In this document: positions 1 through 6,659 of the stretch, in pieces | How positions within the stretch are numbered: the stretch's first letter is position 1 | How the letters are laid out: each line of letters begins with the position of its first letter | DNA from: a virus | Strand: one strand, 5' to 3' | DNA: 29,846 nucleotides | IMG/VR virus record: IMGVR_UViG_3300031862_000030 | Location: 1 to 29,846 of that record | Program-made: the position numbers and the translations under genes | The notes under the pieces: generated by a model | Databases searched by the model: none | What the model saw: only the letters and a program-made list of their open reading frames with translations | What the model was told of the DNA's origin: nothing

Positions 1-2
1 GG

Positions 3-74
3 ACAGATTTAGAAGAAAAGAAAATAACTGAAGTAGAAGTCAAAAAGAAAGAAGTGCCAGTTAAGTTAAAATGA
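3..74 (+). CDS. 3' end of an unidentified upstream gene (partial)
   Basis: An open frame enters from the left edge and ends at a TGA at 72-74. The visible 23 residues are highly charged and rich in lysine and glutamate, ending VKKKEVPVKLK. No domain can be recognised from this tail. Because the terminase nuclease at 514 has no ATPase domain attached, this cut-off gene is one candidate for the missing ATPase subunit, but that is inference from position only. It is followed 9 bases later by the wHTH gene on the same strand. Confidence 0.5.
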   Translation, partial: TDLEEKKITEVEVKKKEVPVKLK

Positions 75-83
75 TGTGCTAAC

Positions 84-284
84 ATGAGTCAGAGTGATGT
101 ATTGAAGTATTTGAAAAGATGCAAGAAATGGAAATCTTCAAAAGAAATAGCAGAAGCAATAAATCTTCCTGTAGGAAGTATCAATCATTCATTACAAAGA
201 CTGTATGCCTGGAAGAAAGTCAAGTTTAAAATTATACCACCAGTTCATGATAAACCATGGAAATTTTGGAAGGTGATGAAATGA
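84..284 (+). CDS. Small winged helix-turn-helix protein
   Basis: A 66-residue protein that reads as a minimal winged helix: helix 1 (SQSDVLKYLKRCKK), a helix-turn-helix (KSSKEIAEAINLPVGSINHSLQRLY, residues about 19-42), then a basic wing (WKKVKFKII). The pattern of a spaced Ser-Lys-Glu-Ile-Ala turn followed by a recognition helix is typical of archaeal wHTH regulators. It has no other domain, so it is either a DNA-binding regulator or a small terminase-like DNA-recognition protein. The latter is attractive because it sits two genes upstream of the terminase nuclease. Its stop codon overlaps the next start by four bases (ATGA), so the two are translationally coupled. Confidence 0.6.
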   Translation: MSQSDVLKYLKRCKKWKSSKEIAEAINLPVGSINHSLQRLYAWKKVKFKIIPPVHDKPWKFWKVMK

Positions 285-517
285 GTAACAAAGTAAAGAA
301 TTTTTTAAGAATAATGAAAATTGAAACTACTCATGAAGAAAGGATTGAAATAGATAAGGAAATAGAAAAGAAAACAAATAAGAATTGTGATATAGGAATT
401 GATGAATTAAATAATGAGGAACTATTAGGAATTATCAATTCTATAAAAAATAAGAAAAAGAAAAAGAAGGAATCTGGAGTTGAAGTTGTGAATACAATGG
501 TAGAGGTTCCAGCATGA
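281..517 (+). CDS. Lysine-rich small protein of unknown function
   Basis: A 78-residue protein. I chose the ATG at 281 over the ATG at 257 because GGTGA at 271-275 is well placed for it and it makes an ATGA overlap with the upstream gene. The N-terminal half is mixed charged helix (NKVKNFLRIMKIETTHEERIEI), the middle is acidic (IGIDELNNEELLGIINSI), and it is followed by a run of lysines (KNKKKKKK). I do not recognise a family. The position immediately before the terminase nuclease, with a second ATGA overlap, suggests a role in packaging, for example small terminase subunit or linker, but there is no motif evidence. Confidence 0.5.
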   Translation: MSNKVKNFLRIMKIETTHEERIEIDKEIEKKTNKNCDIGIDELNNEELLGIINSIKNKKKKKKESGVEVVNTMVEVPA

Positions 518-1134
518 GATTATTTTATTGGGGTATAGACCTCGCAACAAAACCAGAAGGAGATTCAACAGTAATTACTATTCTAGAAGGAATCGAACAC
601 CCAAACATTCAGTATCAATATGTAACCCGAGTCTTGAAGGAAGTCAAAGGTGTAGATTTACAGGACCAGTGGGAGTATATCAAACATCTTGCTAAAGCAT
701 ATCCTCCAGCAAAGATGAAAATAGACCAGACAGGAATAGGAATGCAGATAGGACAGTTAGCAGAAGAGGAATATGGAGAAGTTGTAGCAGAAGGCATTCA
801 CATGACCATGTTAATAAAAGATGCAATAATCTCGAACTTCAGGAGTTTTCTTGAAGTAGCAAGGAATACTGGTTATAAAAAGATAGTCTTGCCAAATGAA
901 CCTACCTTAACAAATCAAATTCTCAGTCTAGAGAGAGAAATAAGTCTTACGAATGTGCCTAAGTATCATCACCCAGATTCTCCAGATGCACATGATGATT
1001 ATGTATGGTCAGTTGCTTTAGCTTGCTGGGGAGCAAAAGAAGCAGAAGGACATGGTCTTAGGTTTGATAATCTGGCAGAACTTCCAGACATCAAGAAAGA
1101 GATAGAATTGAATCAGAAAAGTTTAATTACTTGA
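514..1134 (+). CDS. Terminase large subunit, nuclease domain only
   Basis: A 206-residue RNase H-fold nuclease of the terminase large subunit (Terminase_6C type). Acidic residues expected to bind metal are visible: D9 in GIDLA, D71 in KIDQTGIG, and D161/D162 in HDDYVWSVALA. The gene begins exactly at the first strand of the nuclease fold, with GAGGT at 503-507 as ribosome-binding site, so it is a separate gene and not a read-through fragment. The usual N-terminal ATPase (Walker A/B) is absent from the whole window. In the packaging motor this domain cuts concatemeric DNA at initiation and headful termination. The ATPase is presumably encoded upstream; a degenerate or partial terminase is less likely given the intact catalytic residues. 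Confidence 0.8.
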   Translation: MRLFYWGIDLATKPEGDSTVITILEGIEHPNIQYQYVTRVLKEVKGVDLQDQWEYIKHLAKAYPPAKMKIDQTGIGMQIGQLAEEEYGEVVAEGIHMTMLIKDAIISNFRSFLEVARNTGYKKIVLPNEPTLTNQILSLEREISLTNVPKYHHPDSPDAHDDYVWSVALACWGAKEAEGHGLRFDNLAELPDIKKEIELNQKSLIT

Positions 1135-1155
1135 AAGAATAATAATAATAATAAC
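1121..1155 (+). repeat. Junction element copy A: GTTTAATTACTT + (AAT)n
   Basis: The last codons of the terminase gene and the spacer before the portal gene form GTTTAATTACTTGAAAG followed by an AAT triplet tract. The same arrangement recurs at six other junctions (4661, 13619, 17669, 18151, 28834, 29275). It lies about 22 bases before the portal ATG at 1167, a distance that fits an archaeal TATA-like element for a short-leader mRNA; a terminator/processing role is the alternative. Confidence 0.5.
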
Positions 1156-1166
1156 TAGGTTGCACC

Positions 1167-4100
1167 ATGACTATCATAGATAGATTTTTACAAAGCATTG
1201 GATTGGAGAAAATAAGAAAAGAAATTAATCCTTATACTGGTCTAGTTTCAGGGCAATTCTGGAGTCAAACAGGAATGCCGTGGGTAAGCAGTGAGGGTCG
1301 TAAAGCAGTATTGACCGAATGGTTTTGGCAACCTATCAGAGGACAACCTAGGAGAGTTGATACCAATGAACTGCGAAAATTTTCTCAGACACTTTGGATT
1401 TACAACTGTATCCAAACAATCATCAATGAAATAACTTCATTGGAATGGGATATAGTTCCTAAGGATGAATATGAGTATGAAGATGTGAAGGACCATATAA
1501 GAGAAGTTAAACTCTGGTTGGAAAAACCTAATGAAAACAAAGAAACAATGGAATCTATTACCAGAGCATTCATCAAAGATATTCTAGAATTGGATGCAGG
1601 AGTCATAGTTAAAGTCTTTACAAAAGATTCTTATGATTTTGAACATTTGGAACCAAAATCTGGAGCACCAATTCTTAAACCACTTTTCTGTCCTTATTGT
1701 GCAGGTAGTAGGCAACTTTCAAGACCAGACATAGTTCAAACAGTAAGAAATATAAACCATTCTATTAGTAGTCAATTACAAAATCCAAATGCAGAATCCT
1801 ACTATAAGATGTATTCCGAACAACTTGCAAAATGTGTAAAGATTGAAGGTGAGATGAAAAAGGCGTTTGCAGAATCTAAATTTATTATTAATTGCCCTTT
1901 CTGTAATGGGACTGGTAAAGGAAGAACATTGAAGGAATTATATGTAAGAGATGGTTCTAGTTTTCTAAAAGAAGCAGATAAGTTTGGTTATATAAAAGGT
2001 TACTGGCAATATTCTTATCAAATTCCAGCACACCCAATGTGGTTCAACAGAGAGGAAATAATCTATCAGATGATTCATCCAAGGTCAATGTCTGTTTATG
2101 GTTATGCTCCCACTCAAGCAATATTAGATGTTGTAAAATCCTTACATTATTCAGTCCAATGGAATAGGGCTTTCTATGAAGAGACTGGAATTCCAGATGC
2201 ATTTATTTCCCTCAAAGATGCCAGTGCAGCTGATTACGAAAGATTTAAAGAATATTGGCAGAGGGAGATTATAGGTAAGCCACATAAATTACCTATAGTG
2301 AATACTTCGGTTGAGATTAAACCTCTGAGTATGTCGCAGAAAGAATTGGAATTTTTGGAAAGTCAGCAATGGTATTTCAAACTTGTAATTTCTACCTTTG
2401 GATTGACACCAGCAGAATTAGGATTTACTGAAGATATTAATAGAGCAACTGGAGTATCACAAGCAGAAGTAGTGAGGAGAAAAGCAATACGACCTCTAAT
2501 CAGAATTATTGAACAATCCTGGGATGAAGTTATAAAAGAATTCGGTTTCTTTGATGTTGAATTCAAATATACAGTCAAGGACATAATCGAGGAAGGACAG
2601 AAAGTTGACATTCAAAACAAACAATTACAATCAGGATTGAGAACTATAAATGAAATAAGAGTGGAGAATGGAATGATGGAAGTCAGTTGGGGAGATGTGC
2701 CGATGCAGTTATTGAGGTTTGCACCTCAAATAGCTATGGGAGGAGGAAGTGCGTTTGAAGTTCCTGGTGGAGAAGGTCAACCACAATCAGAATTAACTCA
2801 ACCTCTTCAAGTTACTGAATCAGAAGCAGAGATAAGAGCAAGAAGAGAAATGCAGGAAGAACTGAATGCTACAAGGCAGGTTCTCAAGCCAATGCAAGCA
2901 CAGATGATTGGAGTTAAACCACAAATTATTGTTGATATTACTACTGCACCTCCAGGACCAGTAGGTTCAATAAAATCAATCAAATATACTTGCCGATGGT
3001 GTAAAGAGAGATATGATGAAAAATTAGATAGATGTCCTAAATGTGGCGGACCACTGAGAGAGGAAAGGATTAAAGTTTTTTATAAACAAGTAGGAGATTC
3101 GGCAGCAGTAGGGTTTGGAAATCTATCAAGACCTATCGGAGGAGAGCAACATGTCCCTTTACCTCAACCCCCTCTGCAAGACGCACATCCTGAAGTCACA
3201 GGAATAGCAAACAAACCCCCAAGCAAGTCAGAAGGTTCGCAGACTTCTCCTTTCAGAGATTTCAAAAGCAGATGTCCAAGTTGTGGATTTGAAGGATTAG
3301 TTTTTCAAGGAATCCAACAAGCAGATTCATTCTACCCAATAGAAACAGATTGGTATAGTTGCCCCAGATGTGGAATGTGGATAAGAACAGGAGAGCCAGA
3401 TTTATTATCAATGCAAACTATGGCAAGACAGGGAGAGAATAGAGGACCATTTTATGGAGAAGGTGGACCAGGAAGATTGGCAGATACTTCTGGAATAGAA
3501 ATTCCTACTCATGGCGGAGTTCCTACTGCAACAAGTGAAGGAATATCTGGACATCAACTAGCTTCTGTCGGTCAAGGAATACAACCAGAACCGAGCAGAA
3601 CGAGCAGGACTTATGCAGAGTCTTACAAGGGCAAAAAAAAAATTTTAAAAGTCATGGAACCAGTAAAACAAGAACCTGAAGTCCAATATCTAAATGTAGT
3701 CCGACCAGATTCTTATGAGCAATATAAAATTGAAGAGAAATGTCCTTTATGTTCTAGTCCTCATGTCGAGTTTGTAGGTGGTTTTGCATTCCATTGTCTA
3801 GATTGTAACTTTGATTGGACAGATAGGATAAATGTAAATCCAATTTTGAGAGACCCAAGAGGAACTGGAACAGGACAACCAATGATAGAACCAGGAGGTC
3901 ATGTAGGATTTGAGCAAGTTCAAACACAGGAAATTCCAGACTTGACAGGAAGTCAACCACCAATGAGTCAAACAACTTATGTGAGGAAAGTTGCAGAGGT
4001 TGATGACATTAAAGCATGGGCAGGATTCAACTATGTCCCATTCCTAGAAAAGATTCTAGAATTCATCAGGAATTACAATTTTGGTGAAATCACAGATACA

Positions 4101-4442
4101 AACAAAAAGCAGATTCAATCCATAAGGAATATACTTCTTAGAGGATTTAAACAAGGATACAACATTTCAAAGATTTCATCCAGTATCAATAGAGTAATCG
4201 GAGATAAGGACAAAGCAGAATCCATAGCAAGGACAGAAATAATCAGAGCAACTAATGAAGGTAAACTAAAAGAGATGGAAGATAGAGATGTTGAAAAAGT
4301 CAAATGGTTAATTGCTCCAGATGAAAGAACTTGTGAAATCTGTAAAAAAGAAGAAGGTAAAATACTCACTTTAGAAAAAGCTACTGGACAGATACCAGCA
4401 CACCCAAACTGTAGATGCACCTGGATACCATATGTCAAATGA
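1167..4442 (+). CDS. Portal protein fused to MuF-like minor head protein, with four zinc modules
   Basis: A 1091-residue fusion. Residues about 60-520 form an HK97/SPP1-type portal (for example IYNCIQTIINEITSLEWDI near the N-terminus and TPAELGF...RATGVSQAEV near 415-435). Within the portal, CPYC (C175, C178) and CPFCNGTG (C243, C246) make a cysteine pair set resembling a DnaJ CxxCxGxG module. Beyond the portal come three zinc ribbons: C609/C612/C623/C626, C703/C706/C732/C735 and C859/C862/C877/C880, joined by Pro/Gly-rich linkers. The C-terminal 110 residues are a Mu F/SPP1 gp7-type head morphogenesis domain ending in CEICKKEEG (C1056, C1059) and HPNCRCTW (C1082, C1084). The portal is the 12-fold DNA gate, and MuF proteins join the prohead and can be ejected with DNA. 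Usual portals are 400-600 residues and MuF is a separate gene, so this architecture is unusual. Confidence 0.88.
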   Translation: MTIIDRFLQSIGLEKIRKEINPYTGLVSGQFWSQTGMPWVSSEGRKAVLTEWFWQPIRGQPRRVDTNELRKFSQTLWIYNCIQTIINEITSLEWDIVPKDEYEYEDVKDHIREVKLWLEKPNENKETMESITRAFIKDILELDAGVIVKVFTKDSYDFEHLEPKSGAPILKPLFCPYCAGSRQLSRPDIVQTVRNINHSISSQLQNPNAESYYKMYSEQLAKCVKIEGEMKKAFAESKFIINCPFCNGTGKGRTLKELYVRDGSSFLKEADKFGYIKGYWQYSYQIPAHPMWFNREEIIYQMIHPRSMSVYGYAPTQAILDVVKSLHYSVQWNRAFYEETGIPDAFISLKDASAADYERFKEYWQREIIGKPHKLPIVNTSVEIKPLSMSQKELEFLESQQWYFKLVISTFGLTPAELGFTEDINRATGVSQAEVVRRKAIRPLIRIIEQSWDEVIKEFGFFDVEFKYTVKDIIEEGQKVDIQNKQLQSGLRTINEIRVENGMMEVSWGDVPMQLLRFAPQIAMGGGSAFEVPGGEGQPQSELTQPLQVTESEAEIRARREMQEELNATRQVLKPMQAQMIGVKPQIIVDITTAPPGPVGSIKSIKYTCRWCKERYDEKLDRCPKCGGPLREERIKVFYKQVGDSAAVGFGNLSRPIGGEQHVPLPQPPLQDAHPEVTGIANKPPSKSEGSQTSPFRDFKSRCPSCGFEGLVFQGIQQADSFYPIETDWYSCPRCGMWIRTGEPDLLSMQTMARQGENRGPFYGEGGPGRLADTSGIEIPTHGGVPTATSEGISGHQLASVGQGIQPEPSRTSRTYAESYKGKKKILKVMEPVKQEPEVQYLNVVRPDSYEQYKIEEKCPLCSSPHVEFVGGFAFHCLDCNFDWTDRINVNPILRDPRGTGTGQPMIEPGGHVGFEQVQTQEIPDLTGSQPPMSQTTYVRKVAEVDDIKAWAGFNYVPFLEKILEFIRNYNFGEITDTNKKQIQSIRNILLRGFKQGYNISKISSSINRVIGDKDKAESIARTEIIRATNEGKLKEMEDRDVEKVKWLIAPDERTCEICKKEEGKILTLEKATGQIPAHPNCRCTWIPYVK

Positions 4443-4659
4443 AAAGAGAGATAAATGGTTAATGAATTTTCTTAAAAAACATAAAGGTGAGACTCTAACT
4501 CTGAATAAAATTTATCAAATGGTGCCAAAGGGACATAGGATAGGGATAGGAATTATATCTACTAGAAGCTTATGCCAGATTTTAAAGAAATACCATATAA
4601 AAAAGAAATTAATTTATTCCAGGAAAGAAGGAAAAGTAGTTACAACCTATTCTATCTAA
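4432..4659 (+). CDS. Small wHTH-like DNA-binding protein
   Basis: A 75-residue basic protein overlapping the end of the portal-MuF gene by 11 bases. Predicted helices (KRDKWLMNFLKKHK; TLNKIYQMVP; STRSLCQILKKYHI) are followed by a basic hairpin-like segment (KKKLIYSRKEGKVVTTYSI), the order expected of a winged helix. It resembles small archaeal wHTH regulators but carries no diagnostic motif. Together with the gene at 84 it brackets the packaging genes, so it could regulate late transcription or bind DNA during packaging. The start at 4432 is the only ATG giving the full fold; no clear ribosome-binding site is visible, so it may depend on coupling from the portal gene. Confidence 0.55.
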   Translation: MSNEKRDKWLMNFLKKHKGETLTLNKIYQMVPKGHRIGIGIISTRSLCQILKKYHIKKKLIYSRKEGKVVTTYSI

Positions 4660-4660
4660 T

Positions 4661-4699
4661 CTTTATTAACTCAAAAAAATAATAATAATAATAGTAAGG
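4661..4699 (+). repeat. Junction element copy B with (AAT)n
   Basis: CTTTATTAACTCAAAAAAAT is followed by an AAT tract and then TAGTAAGG. It closely matches copy C at 13619-13655, and the similarity continues downstream into a hairpin (4719-4737 here, 13683-13701 in copy C). It begins just after the stop of the wHTH gene and precedes a 67-base leader for the protease gene. Confidence 0.55.
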
Positions 4700-4718
4700 A
4701 CTCTGAGCAACCACAACA

Positions 4719-4737
4719 GTTCTGTTATTGCCAGAAC
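4719..4737 (+). promoter_or_regulatory. Leader hairpin GTTCTG / CAGAAC before the protease gene
   Basis: GTTCTG (4719-4724) and CAGAAC (4732-4737) pair perfectly around the loop TTATTGC. A homologous hairpin with a different but still complementary stem (ACTCTG / CAGAGT) and loop TTATTGT occurs at 13683-13701. The preserved pairing suggests a selected structure in RNA or DNA. It lies 30 bases upstream of the protease ATG at 4767. Confidence 0.5.
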
Positions 4738-4766
4738 ATCTAGTCCTAGAATAGAAAGGTATCAAA

Positions 4767-6647
4767 ATGAAAAACTTCAATTTTTTCATCCCGTTCTCGA
4801 AATCACCTAGTTTTGATTCTACGTCAGGTTTTCAGTATCTTGACGGCATAGCTTCGACAATGGACATTGACAGGGATATCGAGAGGATGAGCAAACATGC
4901 ATTGGATAAAATCGTCCAGACAATTAATACAGGAAAAATTAATTTGTTTATGGACCACGAGCATGAGGCATTGAAAGCTATTGGTCTGCTTGAGAGAGCA
5001 ACATTAGGAATGGACAATAAATCAGTCCAGGTCAAAATCAGGCTGGAGAAATCAGATTCTCCGATGAGCCCAGTTCCTTATCTGCTTGACAAACTTGCAA
5101 GCGGCGTGAATCTCGGTCTGTCAGTCGGTGGAAGAGTACTCAGTCAACATGATGAAATCGAGAAAGGGCAGAAAGTGGGACATATTGATGATGTGGAACT
5201 TTACGAAGTTTCAGTCGTGGGAATACCTTCAAATCAGTTTGCAACTTTGAGCATTGCAGGAGCAATTGCAAAATCAGCCAAATTAAATAAAATTTTAATT
5301 AAACCAGATTTTATAAAATCAGATATTCTTTTCAAGACTCTCGGTCAGATGCTGAGAGACGAACAATTATTTTTCAAAAAACAGGAGGTGAATGGTTTGA
5401 GAAAAGAATTGGGAAGCGTCCCAGGAGCACAAGAAGTTCATGGGATTTCAGCGCCAGTCGGTCATAACATGACCGAGAATAATGCATGTCCTGAATGTCA
5501 TGCACTGAAGGGAGAACTTCTATTCCAAAGGGACAATACTCTGGTTTACAAGTGCAGAGCTTGCGGGATGGAATTTACCAAAGACTTGCTAGCTAATGAC
5601 ACAGTTTCAGTTTTAGGGCATCAGCCTATAAGAGATACAGGAAGAGGACCTGGAGACATGGTCGAATCTCTTCCTAAATCTGCTAAAGTCACGATGAAAA
5701 AGAATGCTACTTTTACCCACGAAGAACTTGTCAAAATAAATAAAGCTGTCAAGAAAGCCAGACAGGTTATGAAAGAAGCCGAAGCTCAAACTAATCCGTA
5801 TGCAGTATGCACGGAAGCTCTCGGCGAAATGTATACTGACAAGTGGAGAAGATGCGTTCAGCATGTTCAAAGTGGGAAAGGCATGGATAGCTTTAAAGAA
5901 GCAGAAAGTGAAGCTGAGGCTGCTTACAAACCTGTCTATACAAGAGAAATGGAGGAATCTAAAGTGAAAAAAGACGCAGAAGCCGAAGCTGAAGCAGAGG
6001 ACGAAGCCGAGGGCGAGAGTGAGTCCGAGGCTGGAAAAGTAAAAGTAAGACCTCTGAAGAAACCAAAATTTGTTAAAGAAGGAGAAGCTGAATCAGAAGC
6101 TGAGAGTGAAGCCGAAGATGAAGCTGAAACAAAAATAAAACCAACTTTAACAAAACCATGCGGAAGAAAACCAGCTTATTTATCAGCAAAAGAAGCTGAG
6201 AGTGAAGCAGAAGATGAATCAGAAAGCGATTCAGCAGAGGAAGCAGAAGAGGAAGAAGAATCTGAGGCTGAAGCAGAAGGAACAAAAGTTCCTGAAAAGA
6301 AAGAATCTCCTGGAGAAGAAGCAGCTGCAGGAACAACTGCTGGACATACAATGACTCCTGGATTTGCAACACCATCAGGTCCTCAACATATTACCCATAC
6401 ACCTGGAGTTCCAGGAAGTGGGAGAGGTCTAGGAACAATTCAAGATGTTCCAATGCAACATCCTTTGAAATCAGCTAAGGTGGATTTGGAAAAAAGAGTT
6501 GACGAATTAGTCGATAAGAAACTTAAAAAGTTTTTAGAAGACAAGCCAAGTGTTATTAAGGCTTTGTCAGATAACTTAGGACCCGAGACTATAGAACCAA
6601 CACCAGTAGGTGAGGTTCTACAAAAGAAAATGAGATTTAGACCATAG
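4767..6647 (+). CDS. HK97-type prohead protease fused to an acidic scaffold, with zinc ribbon
   Basis: A 626-residue protein. Residues about 20-175 are a prohead protease of the HK97/U35 type: FMDHEHE supplies the catalytic His (H64 or H66), LGLSVGGRV the Ser (S119), and ELYEVSVVGIPSN the conserved core strand. A four-Cys zinc ribbon follows (CPEC at 241-244, CRAC at 263-266). Residues about 310-380 form a compact helical segment (THEELVKINKAVKKARQVM...). Then come three Glu/Ala/Ser tracts (about 402-425, 439-457, 475-510) typical of highly charged scaffold regions, and a C-terminal coiled coil (DLEKRVDELVDKKLKKFL). The protein would template capsid assembly and then cut itself and the capsid N-terminus. 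An AAAGG at 4756 serves the ATG at 4767. Codon use in the N-terminal third is slightly richer in GC than neighbouring genes. Confidence 0.85.
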   Translation: MKNFNFFIPFSKSPSFDSTSGFQYLDGIASTMDIDRDIERMSKHALDKIVQTINTGKINLFMDHEHEALKAIGLLERATLGMDNKSVQVKIRLEKSDSPMSPVPYLLDKLASGVNLGLSVGGRVLSQHDEIEKGQKVGHIDDVELYEVSVVGIPSNQFATLSIAGAIAKSAKLNKILIKPDFIKSDILFKTLGQMLRDEQLFFKKQEVNGLRKELGSVPGAQEVHGISAPVGHNMTENNACPECHALKGELLFQRDNTLVYKCRACGMEFTKDLLANDTVSVLGHQPIRDTGRGPGDMVESLPKSAKVTMKKNATFTHEELVKINKAVKKARQVMKEAEAQTNPYAVCTEALGEMYTDKWRRCVQHVQSGKGMDSFKEAESEAEAAYKPVYTREMEESKVKKDAEAEAEAEDEAEGESESEAGKVKVRPLKKPKFVKEGEAESEAESEAEDEAETKIKPTLTKPCGRKPAYLSAKEAESEAEDESESDSAEEAEEEEESEAEAEGTKVPEKKESPGEEAAAGTTAGHTMTPGFATPSGPQHITHTPGVPGSGRGLGTIQDVPMQHPLKSAKVDLEKRVDELVDKKLKKFLEDKPSVIKALSDNLGPETIEPTPVGEVLQKKMRFRP

Positions 6648-6659
6648 GAGGTCTTAGAA

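Noticed and set aside
257-280. Upstream ATG at 257 for the 78-residue protein
   Set aside because: It lies inside the wHTH gene without a ribosome-binding site; ATG 281 has GGTGA at the right distance and an ATGA overlap.
4703-4810. CTG-started frame of 35 residues across the protease leader
   Set aside because: Shows similarity to the start of the gene at 13667 for about 14 residues only and then runs into the protease gene out of frame; more likely a relic or a by-product of the shared hairpin than a gene.
6073-6375. Antisense Leu-rich open frame of 100 residues
   Set aside because: It is the complement of the Glu/Ala/Ser tracts of the protease/scaffold gene; the Leu/Gln repeats follow from GAA/GCT codons and there is no ribosome-binding site.
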